From Adlercreutzia murintestinalis (GTDB lineage: Bacteria > Actinomycetota > Coriobacteriia > Coriobacteriales > Eggerthellaceae), in NCBI RefSeq assembly GCF_943192905.1, contig NZ_CALPCC010000007.1, positions 29,221 to 93,220 of the forward strand: DNA of 64,000 nucleotides, written 5' to 3'. Positions 30,874 through 39,473 of this stretch are shown in pieces. The notes under the pieces were generated by a model. The model did not search any database. It was not told the DNA's origin and saw only the letters and a list, made by a program, of their open reading frames with translations. Position 1 is the stretch's first letter. Each line of letters begins with the position of its first letter. The position numbers and the translations under genes were made by a program.

Positions 30874-32028
30874 CTAACAGATGCGCGGAAGCTGCTCGCC
30901 CACCAGCATATCGAGGATGCGCGTGCTGCCGAAGGCGGTGCGCAACATGACGCGCGGGGCGCGATCGGCAGGCGCGGCGGCCACTTCGCCGATGATGGCA
31001 GCATCGGCACCGTATTCGTTCGCGCGCATGGCGGCTAGCGCAGCTTCGGCCTGATCGGGTGCCACCACGCACACCATCTTGCCCTCGTTCGCCACCTGAA
31101 GCACATCGTAGCCGAGCATCTCGCACGCCCCCTGTACGGTCGGGCGCACGGGTATGGCCGTTTCGTTCACGAAGATATCCGCGTTGGCCTGCGCGGCCAG
31201 TTCGTTGAGCGTGCTGGCAAGGCCGCCGCGCGTAGGATCGCGGAAGCAGCGCACGTCGGGCGCCGCCGCCAGCACCTCGGCGATCAGGTGGTTCAGCGGT
31301 GCCGCGTCGCTTTCCACCGCCGCGCTGAAGCCCAGGCCTTCGCGCTGGCTCATGATGGTGATACCGTGGTCGCCCAGCGTGCCGCTGACCAGCACCGCAT
31401 CACCTGGACGACACTGCGCGCCGCCCAGCTGCACGCCCGGTGCCAACACGCCCACGCCACTCGTGTTGATGAAGATGCCATCGCCATGACCGCGGTTGAC
31501 CACCTTGGTGTCGCCGGTGACGATGCGCACGCCCGCTTCGGCGGCCGCATCGGCCATGCTCTGGCAGATGCGCCGCAGGTCATCCATGGGAAAGCCCTCT
31601 TCCAAGATCATGCCGCAGCTGAGCGCCACGGGCACAGCGCCGCTCGTAGCCACATCGTTCACGGTGCCGCAGACAGCAAGCCGCCCGATATCGCCCCCGG
31701 GAAAGAAGTGCGGAGTCACCACGAATGAGTCCGTTGAGAACGCCAGCTGTAAACCGCCATTTACATTCTGCTCAAGGGAGACGCATTGGTCTTCCCGATC
31801 GGATGTTTCACGTGAAACATTCTCAACGAACACTCGCTGCGACGAGGCTTGTTGTGCAGCATGTGACCGGGCTTGTTGCGCAGCGAGTGCGATCGGGTCC
31901 AGCACCGCGGCATCATCCCCCGTGGCCAACACGTCGTTGCCATACGCATCCATGAACACTTCGTCGATGATCCGCTTCATCATGGATCCGCCGCTGCCGT
32001 GTCCTAGCATCACCTGTTCGTCAGCCAT
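30874..32028 (-). CDS. hypE: Hydrogenase maturation protein HypE with in-frame parS insertion
   Basis: 384 residues from ATG 32026-32028 (a GTG at 32037 is an alternative); usual HypE is ~335. The family start GHGSGGSMMKRIIDEVF, TGDDAAVLD, STDSFVVTPHFFPGGDIGRLAVCGTVND, TGDTKVVNRG and DPTRGGLASTLNELA are intact. The C-terminus is PRIC, whose last Cys is carbamoylated then dehydrated to thiocyanate for the NiFe cyanide ligands. Residues ~47-88 form an extra segment not found in typical HypE, and 16 bases of it are a perfect parS site. No other hyp genes are adjacent, but nikR is upstream. Confidence 0.9.
   Translation of the reverse strand: MADEQVMLGHGSGGSMMKRIIDEVFMDAYGNDVLATGDDAAVLDPIALAAQQARSHAAQQASSQRVFVENVSRETSDREDQCVSLEQNVNGGLQLAFSTDSFVVTPHFFPGGDIGRLAVCGTVNDVATSGAVPVALSCGMILEEGFPMDDLRRICQSMADAAAEAGVRIVTGDTKVVNRGHGDGIFINTSGVGVLAPGVQLGGAQCRPGDAVLVSGTLGDHGITIMSQREGLGFSAAVESDAAPLNHLIAEVLAAAPDVRCFRDPTRGGLASTLNELAAQANADIFVNETAIPVRPTVQGACEMLGYDVLQVANEGKMVCVVAPDQAEAALAAMRANEYGADAAIIGEVAAAPADRAPRVMLRTAFGSTRILDMLVGEQLPRIC
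31804..31819. other. parS-like ParB-binding site 2, inside hypE
   Basis: Perfect TGTTTCACGTGAAACA, the conserved parS palindrome. It lies within the hypE coding sequence, read there as VSRET in a HypE-specific inserted segment. Confidence 0.85.
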
Positions 32029-32087
32029 GCCTCTCACCCTTCATCTGCATCCGAATGGCATTCACTCGGATGGTGTCGCAGTCAAAA

Positions 32088-32103
32088 TGTTTCACGTGAA
32101 ACA
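32088..32103. other. parS-like ParB-binding site 3
   Basis: Second perfect TGTTTCACGTGAAACA, 284 bp from site 2. It is intergenic, between hypE and nikR. Confidence 0.85.
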
Positions 32104-32206
32104 TTCGTTCGCAAAATATGCTGCGCCCCGTAGAGCGCCGCCGCGCGTCGCGCGCCTTGCCTCGCGATCCTCCTTGCGATCCTGCATTGCGATCCTGCAG
32201 TGCGCA

Positions 32207-32629
32207 TCAGAGGTGCTGGCCGGTCGGCGTGAGCACCAGTTTGCCAGTCTGCACGCCTTTGGTGCCTAAGATCAGGTTGGAGATATCCTGCACCAGCCCA
32301 ATCTCGCCACGTAGCACGATCACTTCCAAACACGTATGCGCATCCACATGAACGTGCACCGTGCTCACCATATTCTCGAAGTAGTCATGCTGAATGGTGT
32401 GTAGCTTTTCCTGCAAATCGCTGGAATGGTGGTTGTACACGATGGTCAGCGTGCCCATGACGATGCTACCCGGCGCACTGCACTTCTGTTCCACCAGTGC
32501 CTCGCGAACCAGGTCGCGCACCACCTCGCTGCGGTTCTTGGCCAACCCGCGGCGCGCCACCAGCTGATCGAACTGCACCAAAAGCTCTTCGGGCATCGCC
32601 ACCGAGAAGCGCATGAGATCGTTCTTCAT
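32207..32629 (-). CDS. nikR: Nickel-responsive regulator NikR
   Basis: 140 residues, the family length. Ribbon-helix-helix N-terminus (LMRFSVAMPEELLVQFDQLV ... NRSEVVRDLVREAL), then an ACT-like metal domain. The nickel ligands can be placed: His in TIQHDYF (about position 79), and the VHVHVDAHTCLEV stretch supplying two His and the Cys. It represses nickel uptake, and its position near hypE fits control of a NiFe hydrogenase supply. AGAGGTAAC precedes ATG 32627-32629. A TCATAC half-site at about 32722 was noted, but its GTATGA partner is not at the canonical spacing. Confidence 0.93.
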   Translation of the reverse strand: MKNDLMRFSVAMPEELLVQFDQLVARRGLAKNRSEVVRDLVREALVEQKCSAPGSIVMGTLTIVYNHHSSDLQEKLHTIQHDYFENMVSTVHVHVDAHTCLEVIVLRGEIGLVQDISNLILGTKGVQTGKLVLTPTGQHL

Positions 32630-32734
32630 CGTGTTACCTCTCGATCAAGCACCGTGCTTGCCCTGATCCACCATGCCTCTGGTGCGCCTCTTGCATGCGC
32701 CTGACGCACTTCTGATACCGATCATACATGCAGC

Positions 32735-32989
32735 TTATACCAAACTCACCGTGACGCCGTCTGCCGCCTCACTGTCATCCTCGATGGCGTCTTTCGCCTC
32801 GTCGAGCAGCGCCCGCACATCGTCGAGCAGATTCTGCGCCGCATGCAGCTTCGCCCCTACCGTGGCGAACCCAGCATCTTCGGCATTATGCGCAAGGTTA
32901 TGCGCCCAACGACGCTCCAGCTTTACATGGTCATCTATCTGATCGATCATCAGTTCAAGCTGCCCCGTGTTCACGCCATTCGTGCACAT
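32735..32989 (-). CDS. Small helical hypothetical protein
   Basis: 84 residues. ATG at 32987-32989 follows GAGAAAGGAAG. Predicted all-helical: GQLELMIDQIDDHVKLERRW, a short turn, then VGAKLHAAQNLLDDVRALLDEAKDAIEDD, strongly amphipathic and acidic. There is no signal peptide or known family. It ends 105 bp upstream of nikR on the same strand, so the two may share a transcript. Confidence 0.6.
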   Translation of the reverse strand: MCTNGVNTGQLELMIDQIDDHVKLERRWAHNLAHNAEDAGFATVGAKLHAAQNLLDDVRALLDEAKDAIEDDSEAADGVTVSLV

Positions 32990-33037
32990 TGTGCTTCCTT
33001 TCTCAAACGCGCCACCACCTGTGACGCGCGCTGACCA

Positions 33038-33170
33038 CATGGTACGCCGCCTTGGTTCCGTTTCGAGCTATGCAGCCTACCGTGACGTTCCTCATTCTGG
33101 CCATACGATGTACCGCATTGCTCCCATTCCTGATCATACGATACGCCGCATTGGTTCCGTTTCTCGCACT
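33038..33170. repeat. Imperfect direct repeats upstream of the 33279 gene
   Basis: Copies of TACGCCGC(C/A)TTGGTTCCGTTTC at 33043 and 33142, with intermediate degenerate units of TACCGCATTGCTCCCATTCC and CATACGAT. It forms the AT-richer leader of the next gene, in a 289-bp gene-free gap. Confidence 0.6.
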
Positions 33171-33278
33171 GCGTTGCATCTCATACCACGTGCATCTGTG
33201 CGCTGCCTTGCGCGCATCGTGCACGCATTTGGTATATTCATTTGTAATGGGGCATATCGGTTTCCGCAAGGGGTAGGT

Positions 33279-33749
33279 GTGAAGAATCCTGCGAATAGTA
33301 ACATTTACGAGGTCAATGCTCGAAGCGTATTGGACGCCTACGCGGGATACGTCGAAGGTGATCCAGAGGACCTGCTCTTAGTGCTCGCGAGCACCGCCGT
33401 CTCCAACGAAACGCAATCGGCGCTCACTCGAACGGCTGAACGCCTGGGATACGGCAATGCGGTAGCTTGGCTCAACATTGCAGGCGATGATATGCCGCTC
33501 GGCGCTCGTGAACTGTTCACCGTGGTAGAAGGGCTCGATCCGCTAGCCTTAGTTGCCTTAGACGACCACAGCGTTGCATTGCTTGCAGAAGCCTATCGCT
33601 GCCCGGTAGCCACCGATTCACTCAATCGTGTATTCGGACGACCTCTTGTTGCGTTTTCCCATTTCGCCACTCTGTTGGAAAGCGACGAGCGCAAACAGCG
33701 TGCGTGGGCCCTGCTGAAGCACCTCGACCAACCCCTGCATGCGCGCTAG
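33279..33749 (+). CDS. Hypothetical protein
   Basis: 156 residues from GTG 33279, preceded by AAGGGGTAGGT; the frame is open farther upstream but through repeats, and a TATATT box at ~33231 sits inside it. No family recognised. Residues ~10-60 (DAYAGYVEGDPEDLLLVLASTAVSN...TRTAERLGYG) and ~75-115 (LFTVVEGLDPLALVALDDHSVALLAEAY) suggest an alpha/beta fold. No signal peptide or membrane helix. It is convergent with the pyridoxal kinase, and both coding sequences end in Ala-Arg-stop within a common repeat. Confidence 0.6.
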   Translation: MKNPANSNIYEVNARSVLDAYAGYVEGDPEDLLLVLASTAVSNETQSALTRTAERLGYGNAVAWLNIAGDDMPLGARELFTVVEGLDPLALVALDDHSVALLAEAYRCPVATDSLNRVFGRPLVAFSHFATLLESDERKQRAWALLKHLDQPLHAR

Positions 33750-33912
33750 CGTGCGCGTGCTTAACCGTAAGGCCTCATAGCTTGCGTCAAGAGCGTGCAG
33801 AAGCACCACATTAGCGTACGCGCGTTACGAGCGCGTGCTACGCGCTATCAAGCGTACGCGTGCCTTGCGAACGTGCGCGAGCGCGTGTGCGGTACGAATG
33901 TGCGCTAGCGTG
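33741..33912. repeat. Degenerate GCG-TACGCG-type repeat between convergent genes
   Basis: Repeated variants of GCGCTAGCGTGCGCGTGC and AGCGTACGCGTGCC, rich in alternating purine-pyrimidine steps. It covers both convergent gene tails (CGCTAGCG occurs at both stops). Confidence 0.65.
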
Positions 33913-34855
33913 CTTGCAGCAGGTCGGTGATCTGGCCCAAGATCAACTCGAAGCTAACGCCGCGCTCGCGGAAATGAGGTTGCTTCGCCGAGACCAACAT
34001 GGCATCGTGCACGAAATCGCCCGCGAAAGCCGCCGCATCCACCAGCGAACGCCCGGCCATCACCGCAGCGAGCACGCAGCTTGCGTACACATCGCCTGTG
34101 CCATGCAGCATGTACGGCAGGTACTCGTTCTGCACTTCCACGATCTGCGAGCATGCTGTGCTACCCACGTAGTTGCGGATAACCGGCTTGCCCTGCTCGT
34201 TCAACTCGCCTTCGCGCTGGATGCCCTTCAAAATGACGTGCTTGGCCCCCCGCGCGAGCAACGCACGCACCAACCGCTCAGCCTCTGCATCCGAAATATC
34301 AGCCCCAGCCCATTCATCACCAATGGGCTCGCCCAAAATGATGGTCGCTTCCGTCAGATTCGGCGTGAGAATGTCCGCATCCCCCGCCAGATCAGCCATA
34401 GCAGCACACAGCTCCGGCGTATACGTGGGATACACCTGGCCGTGATCGGCCATGACCGGATCTACCATGCGAATGGCCTGCGGAAACTGCTCATAGAGCG
34501 ACCGGATGACCTCAACCTGCTCTGGCGCGCCCAAAAACCCACTGTACACAGCGTCTATCTGCACATCGATCCCGCGCCATGCATCCAGATAGTCACGCAG
34601 GATATCGGTGGTGTCGTGCATATACCACCCCGGGAAAGCCGTATGGCTGCTGAACAAGCCGGTGGGCACCGGGCACACATCGCACCCCGCCGCGCTCAGC
34701 ACCGGAATGGCCACCCCCAACGAACACTTCCCATACCCGCACAGGTCGTGCACGGCGGCCACCCGTGGAATGTAGTCGGCGCTGCGCTCGTACAGATACA
34801 CCGGATCAGCATCGCCGCGCAGTTGCGGGTCGGCCAGGTCAATCTCGTTCGTCAT
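33905..34855 (-). CDS. pdxY: Pyridoxal/pyridoxamine kinase (PdxY/PdxK-like)
   Basis: 316 residues, ribokinase-like fold. The N-terminal VAAVHDLCGYGKCSLGVAIPVLSA is the pyridoxal-kinase pattern, and GLFSSHTAFPGWYM follows. VDPVMADHGQVYPTYTP and ILTPNLTEATIILGEP are family motifs. The catalytic anion hole appears as LHGTGDVYASCVLAAVMAG with the general-base Asp. It phosphorylates vitamin B6 vitamers in salvage. ATG 34853-34855 overlaps the small membrane gene upstream by 17 bp. GDE-rich insert near residue 190 is mild. Confidence 0.9.
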   Translation of the reverse strand: MTNEIDLADPQLRGDADPVYLYERSADYIPRVAAVHDLCGYGKCSLGVAIPVLSAAGCDVCPVPTGLFSSHTAFPGWYMHDTTDILRDYLDAWRGIDVQIDAVYSGFLGAPEQVEVIRSLYEQFPQAIRMVDPVMADHGQVYPTYTPELCAAMADLAGDADILTPNLTEATIILGEPIGDEWAGADISDAEAERLVRALLARGAKHVILKGIQREGELNEQGKPVIRNYVGSTACSQIVEVQNEYLPYMLHGTGDVYASCVLAAVMAGRSLVDAAAFAGDFVHDAMLVSAKQPHFRERGVSFELILGQITDLLQAR

Positions 34856-35072
34856 GCAATTTCGCCTCTTCCTCGGCCTCAGCTTCGCTCATATCTTCCA
34901 GCAGTTCCCATTCGTCCACGTCGTCTTCCTCAGCATGGTTGCGGTAGAGCTTGCGCGTGCGCGCCTCGAAGACGACGCACAAAAGCAAGCTGATCACGAT
35001 GCCCGCCCCTACCAGCACGCCAATGCCGGGAATGGTTTCAAACAAGAAGTGGTATAGCTCAGTGATATCCAT
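34839..35072 (-). CDS. Small single-span membrane protein
   Basis: 77 residues: one transmembrane helix (IGVLVGAGIVISLLLCVVF, residues ~17-35), a short basic stretch (EARTRKLYRN) and a strongly acidic C-terminal tail (EEDDVDEWELLEDM...EAEEEAKL) on the cytoplasmic side. Comparable small proteins are widespread in Coriobacteriia, but the function is unknown. It overlaps pdxY by 17 bp, implying cotranslation. Confidence 0.65.
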   Translation of the reverse strand: MDITELYHFLFETIPGIGVLVGAGIVISLLLCVVFEARTRKLYRNHAEEDDVDEWELLEDMSEAEAEEEAKLHDERD

Positions 35073-35104
35073 GGACGTACCCCACGCTCAGCGGTACCGC
35101 GCGA

Positions 35105-35749
35105 TCAGCGCTCTTCATCAAGTGACCCAGATTGGCGAATGTGCTCCTGCACAATAGCCTCAGCCTGCCGCCTGATCTGCGCCTGATGGCGCTCTTCACG
35201 ACGCCGCCGCGCATCCTGCGACATGGACTGACGGGCAGGGGCGCGATCTTTGCCGCTCAGCGCGGAGCCTCCCTGCACCGACGGCCGCGGCGCCCGCGTC
35301 TCGGGCGCCGGCTTGGCCGCGCCGCTTGGCACCACCATATCGCGCTTGGACTTGCGGGCCTTCGCCTTCGGCTTTTGCCGGGATGCCGCGCCGACTGCGC
35401 TCAGGCCAGCGCTGGTGCTTGTCATGCCCGCGCTGGTGCTGGCGCTTGAACCCCGAGAAACGCTGCGCACCCGGCCGGTCGATCGCGTCGTGCGCCCCGC
35501 ATCCGCACCGCGCGCAACATCTTCGTCTTCATAGTCATCATCAACGTCATCCACCGCCCGCGCACTGTGGTGAGAAAGGAAATCTTCCACATGCTTGAGC
35601 CGCTTGTCGAGCATGTTCATCTGCGCCACGGCGTTGCTCACGCGCCCGCTGGTGCGCGCCACCCAAATGGCTAGGATCACCATGATTACCGCCAGCACGA
35701 CGACTCCGGCCAGCATCAACACATTCCCCGATGAAAGCAGGTTGGACAC
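35105..35749 (-). CDS. Single-span membrane protein with disordered basic tail
   Basis: 214 residues from GTG 35747-35749 (GAGGAAC upstream). TM helix at residues ~10-29 (VLMLAGVVVLAVIMVILAIW), a coiled coil (VSNAVAQMNMLDKRLKHVEDFLSHH), an acidic hinge, then ~130 Ser/Ala/Arg-rich, likely disordered residues, and a charged helical C-terminus (RRRREERHQAQIRRQAEAIV). No known family. The layout suggests a membrane-tethered scaffold or nucleic-acid-binding tail; this is inference. It lies 32 bp upstream of the 77-residue gene. Confidence 0.65.
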   Translation of the reverse strand: MSNLLSSGNVLMLAGVVVLAVIMVILAIWVARTSGRVSNAVAQMNMLDKRLKHVEDFLSHHSARAVDDVDDDYEDEDVARGADAGRTTRSTGRVRSVSRGSSASTSAGMTSTSAGLSAVGAASRQKPKAKARKSKRDMVVPSGAAKPAPETRAPRPSVQGGSALSGKDRAPARQSMSQDARRRREERHQAQIRRQAEAIVQEHIRQSGSLDEER

Positions 35750-35822
35750 GATTGTTCCTCGCTTGTCGATTGTGCGCCCTTGCAGTGCCGCGCCAGGCAG
35801 CCCTGCGCATCTTACTGCCCGA

Positions 35823-36995
35823 TTATACGCTATCGGGCAAGCGTAAGGTGATAATAGTGCCGCGCCCAGGCTCGCTTTCCACGGTCATGCTGGCGTGGGG
35901 TCCGAAAAATGCGCGCAGGCGGTCGCGCACGTTCTTCATGGCGATGCCCAAACCGTCCTGCGACTGCGGCTGCATGATGCGATCGCGGTCTTCGGAGGTC
36001 ATGCCCACGCCGTCGTCATCCACCTGCAAGAGCAGGTCGGGCACCTCAAAGCGGACCCGCAGCGTCACGGTCAGCTTGCCTTCCGAGGGCATTGCGTGCT
36101 TCACCGCGTTTTCCACCAGCGGTTGCAGCAAGAACGGCGGCACCATAACGCCTTCTTCGGGCGGCAGGTCGACAATTTCTTCCAGCGCGCTCTGCACGCT
36201 GCTGCGCGGGCTGCGGGGCGGCGGATCGGCCACATCCATGACCAGCTCCAGCCGCTCTTCGCCGAAGCGTGCCACTTCAAAGGCGAAATAGCGGGCCGTT
36301 TGCTGCAATTCGCGCTCAAGTGGGATGCGATCCTGCGAGTCCTCCAGCGTGCTGCGGTAGAACACGGCGAATTCCCGCAGCAATTCGCGCGCCTTGGGCG
36401 GATCGGTGCGGATCAACGCGGCGATGGTGTTGATGGTGTTGAATAGAAAGTGCGGGTTAATCTGGCTTTGCAGCATCTTCAATTCCATACTGGTGGCCAG
36501 TTTACGCTGCGTTTCTAGCTCAGACGCAGCAATTTGCGTGGTCAGCAGCTTTCCAAAGCCTTGGGCGATGGAGCGCTGTGTTTCGGTGATGTCGCTGGAC
36601 TCGGCGAAGTAGAATTTCAGCGTGCCGCGGATCTCGCGCCCCACGTCAAGCGGCACCACGATGGCCGCCTGGATGCGCGTAGCGCCCTGCGGGAAGCCGA
36701 TCTCGCGCGAGGTCAGAATGACGCGCAACTTGCCATCGGCAATAGTGTCGTGAGTGGCTTGCGTACGGATAGGCGCACCGGCAGGATTTTCCCGCTCGCG
36801 GTAACCGGCATACCCAAGAATTGCGTCGCAATCGGTGATGGCCGTAGCGATAGCCGCACTATTGGGCAGCAGTAACTCACAGATGCTTTGTGCCACTTCC
36901 GACGTCAGCCCATCGGCCATCAGGTCGACCATCTGGCCCGCCAGACGCAACATCTCGTCGGTCTGCCGCGCACGTATGGTGTCGTTGCTTTCCAT
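35823..36995 (-). CDS. Soluble LytS-type sensor histidine kinase
   Basis: 390 residues. The start is ATG 36993-36995 because AAGGAGG lies seven bases upstream; earlier frame extension lacks a site. No transmembrane helix; residues ~30-180 look like a GAF-type sensor domain (VVPLDVGREIRGTLKFYFAES). The kinase part has the LytS phosphoacceptor motif SQINPHFLFNTINTIAALI (His at ~226) and the ATPase N-box LVENAVKHAM, G1 DDDGVGM, and GLGIAMKNVRDRL. No LytR-type response regulator is encoded beside it, so its partner must lie elsewhere. It senses an intracellular signal; which one is unknown. Confidence 0.87.
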   Translation of the reverse strand: MESNDTIRARQTDEMLRLAGQMVDLMADGLTSEVAQSICELLLPNSAAIATAITDCDAILGYAGYRERENPAGAPIRTQATHDTIADGKLRVILTSREIGFPQGATRIQAAIVVPLDVGREIRGTLKFYFAESSDITETQRSIAQGFGKLLTTQIAASELETQRKLATSMELKMLQSQINPHFLFNTINTIAALIRTDPPKARELLREFAVFYRSTLEDSQDRIPLERELQQTARYFAFEVARFGEERLELVMDVADPPPRSPRSSVQSALEEIVDLPPEEGVMVPPFLLQPLVENAVKHAMPSEGKLTVTLRVRFEVPDLLLQVDDDGVGMTSEDRDRIMQPQSQDGLGIAMKNVRDRLRAFFGPHASMTVESEPGRGTIITLRLPDSV

Positions 36996-37148
36996 GCCGC
37001 CTCCTTCGCGCGCTTTGCCGCGTGGTGCGCGCACTGACGTGCGGTCACACCTGCTGCATGGTAGCACTTTGCCGCGCGGTCGCGCGTCTGCACCATATTG
37101 GATTGCGCCGCAACGCCACCGGAACACGTGGCGTCGCGCAACTCAAAG

Positions 37149-37952
37149 TCAGAGGATGCCCAGCTGGTCCACAAGAAGCGCCACAGCTGCCACCACGAGA
37201 AAGCCAGCGAAGAGAAGGCGGAGCGTGCGTTCGGGAACGCGGCTCATCAGGCGCGCGCCTACGAAGGCCCCCGGCATGGTGCCCAAAGCCATGAACAGGC
37301 CGATGAGCCAGTCCACATTGCCAAACATGGCCTGCGCTATCACGCCGGGAATTGCCAGGATCATTACGGCAATCAGCGAGGTGCCGCTGGTCAGGCGCAT
37401 GGGCATTTCGAGCAGCTGCAACATCATCGGCACGATTAGGAAGCCACCACCGATGCCCACATAACCCGATGCCACCCCTGCGGCCATGCCAATGGCTGCC
37501 CCTGTGAGCAGGCTTTTCCGCTGCATCGTCCACGGCGTTTCATGCGAAACATCGGAAGGCGCATTCGTGACCTTCAACGCCTTCTGGAACATGGTGACCG
37601 CCGAATAGAGGATGACGCAGATGGCGGCTGCCATGATAGCCCAGTCAGGCGACAGATTCGCCAACCACACGCCCACAGGCGAGGTGACCGCGCCTCCCAG
37701 CCCAATGGCCAGGCCTAGTTTCGGCACGCACGTTTTCCCGCGGATATGACCGATGCTGCCTGAGATGGCCGTCAAGATGATGGCGAACAGCGACGTTGCA
37801 GTGCATACCACCGGCGTCATGCCGAAACCCAGCTTGAACACCGGGATCATGATGGTGCCGCCACCGATGCCGAGCATGCCCGACAACACGCCGATGCCAA
37901 GCCCGACCGCCAGCGCAGCAATGAGCGGAACGACTCCGGGCACGCTTTTCAC
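37149..37952 (-). CDS. TSUP family permease (TauE/SafE)
   Basis: 267 residues with eight hydrophobic segments in two repeats. Glycine-rich motifs ALAVGLGIGVLSGMLGIGGGTIMIPVF and GAAIGMAAGVASGYVGIGGGFLIVPMML, each at the start of a repeat, are the TSUP hallmark. Members export sulfite, sulfonates or related anions. The GTG at 37950-37952 is the likely start; its ribosome site is weak (GAAAGCGAG). A basic C-terminal end is short. Not obviously linked to the kinase downstream. Confidence 0.87.
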   Translation of the reverse strand: MKSVPGVVPLIAALAVGLGIGVLSGMLGIGGGTIMIPVFKLGFGMTPVVCTATSLFAIILTAISGSIGHIRGKTCVPKLGLAIGLGGAVTSPVGVWLANLSPDWAIMAAAICVILYSAVTMFQKALKVTNAPSDVSHETPWTMQRKSLLTGAAIGMAAGVASGYVGIGGGFLIVPMMLQLLEMPMRLTSGTSLIAVMILAIPGVIAQAMFGNVDWLIGLFMALGTMPGAFVGARLMSRVPERTLRLLFAGFLVVAAVALLVDQLGIL

Positions 37953-38006
37953 CTCGCTTTCTTCGAATGCTTGACCTGCTGGTTCATGAAGCGCCGAAAC
38001 CGGTAG

Positions 38007-39473
38007 CTACTGGTCGCCCATGTCCAGGTGAAGCGCGGTGGTCTTGCCCGGGTCAATCGGGTGCGCCTTTGATAGCGGCCCCACGTCAGGCACCTCGCGC
38101 TCTACGCGCCGCGCTTCCTGCGTACCGCGCGCACCCCGCGGTGCACCCCCACCCGCACCGGTGCCCGTGCCTTCGTCCGCGCCCAGTTCTGCACCCGCAC
38201 GCGACCGCGTATGCCCGGCCGCGCGTGCGTCAACCTGCGCCGCGTGTGCGTCAGCCATAATCGGCGCCGCATCTTCACCATGCAAGCTGGACCGCACGAT
38301 GGCACTGGTCAGGATCTTGTCCGAATCCAGCGCGTCCATGATATCGGGCCACACGTATTGGAACTCGAAGTACTTCGTGCAATTCTCATGCGCATACTTG
38401 GTGGCCTCGCCGGTGGCCACGCGCGCCGCCGCGCGATACGCCTTCTTGTCCGGCCGCCCGAGGCTGCGCAGCAGCGCCGTCAGCCAGATACGACGACGCA
38501 GCCCCTTCTCAAGGAACGGCCCCGGATACGGCCGCAGCGATGCCGGCGTGATCTTCTGTAGATCGATGATGGAGTGGCTGTATTCCAGCTTGTCGTGCTC
38601 GTACATCCAGCGGAAGATGTCCTGGCGGAACCGGTTGCCTTCGCTTTTGCCCGGTGGGGGCAGATGCCGTACCTGCCACTGGTTATCAAACCAGATGTCG
38701 CTGCCGTACATGCGCAGGCTGAGCAGGTAATCAAGATCCTCGCCGCGCGGGATCCACGGGTCGAATGAAAGCCGCTTGAACGCCTCTTTGTGCACCGCCA
38801 GGCACCCGCCGCACACATGGTTGCTCCGGCTGATGCGCGGCCCCTGCATGGCGGCGCGGATCCATTCGTTGAACGCCCGCCCTTGCTGCCAGAAGCGGTT
38901 GTACCACTTGTCCTCCCATTTCGACAGGAAGCTGCCCTGGTCGTTCAGGTAGTAGCCCGTTTTCGCCAGAATGGGAATGCCCTTCTTCGTTAGCTTGCCC
39001 AGACCGTACATGGCCTTGCGCAGAAATGCCGGGTCGTCGATGATCTCGTCGTCGTCGATGAACACGGCGGCGTCGAAGCCCAGCGTGCAGGCCAGCACGA
39101 GCCCCATGTTGCGCACCGCGCCGTAGCCGCGCAGTCCGATCTGCGTGGTGACGCCGTCGATGCCCAGCTGTTGCATGCGCTGACGCACCAGGTCGAGCTC
39201 GAGCTGGCCCACCACGATGGCGTCAAGCTCGGGGAAGCGCGCCACGGTAGCGCGCACTTTGGCATTGGCCTCCGCTTCGATATTGTGGTCGGCCACCACC
39301 AGCACCAGCACCACACCGATCCCCTCAACGCCGGTCAGCGATTCCAGGCACCGCTCTAACTCGCCAGGCTGATTGATATCGGTGGTGTGGTCGTAGTTCG
39401 CTACGATGCCCTTCGCCTCCGATCGGCGGCGCGGCGAGGTGATGAATGTCGGGACGATGACTACAGGGTTCAT
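38007..39473 (-). CDS. GT2-like glycosyltransferase
   Basis: 488 residues. N-terminal Rossmann-type strands (VVIVPTFITSPR, LVLVVADHN) lead to a nucleotide-sugar DXD-type motif, FDAAVFIDDDEIIDD, around residue 140. HVCGGCLAVHKEAFKRLSFD and WIPRGEDLDYLLSLRMYG match acceptor/ED-type motifs of GT2 enzymes. The last ~80 residues (ADAHAAQVDARAAGHTRSRAG...GAGGGAPRGARGTQE) are low complexity. Substrate unknown; candidates are cell-wall or exopolysaccharide sugars. AAAGGAACC precedes ATG 39471-39473. No signal peptide; cytosolic or membrane-associated. Confidence 0.8.
   Translation of the reverse strand: MNPVVIVPTFITSPRRRSEAKGIVANYDHTTDINQPGELERCLESLTGVEGIGVVLVLVVADHNIEAEANAKVRATVARFPELDAIVVGQLELDLVRQRMQQLGIDGVTTQIGLRGYGAVRNMGLVLACTLGFDAAVFIDDDEIIDDPAFLRKAMYGLGKLTKKGIPILAKTGYYLNDQGSFLSKWEDKWYNRFWQQGRAFNEWIRAAMQGPRISRSNHVCGGCLAVHKEAFKRLSFDPWIPRGEDLDYLLSLRMYGSDIWFDNQWQVRHLPPPGKSEGNRFRQDIFRWMYEHDKLEYSHSIIDLQKITPASLRPYPGPFLEKGLRRRIWLTALLRSLGRPDKKAYRAAARVATGEATKYAHENCTKYFEFQYVWPDIMDALDSDKILTSAIVRSSLHGEDAAPIMADAHAAQVDARAAGHTRSRAGAELGADEGTGTGAGGGAPRGARGTQEARRVEREVPDVGPLSKAHPIDPGKTTALHLDMGDQ

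Noticed and set aside
32700..32760. NikR operator (GTATGA-N16-TCATAC)
   Set aside because: Only one half-site at about 32722; the partner is not at the required spacing.
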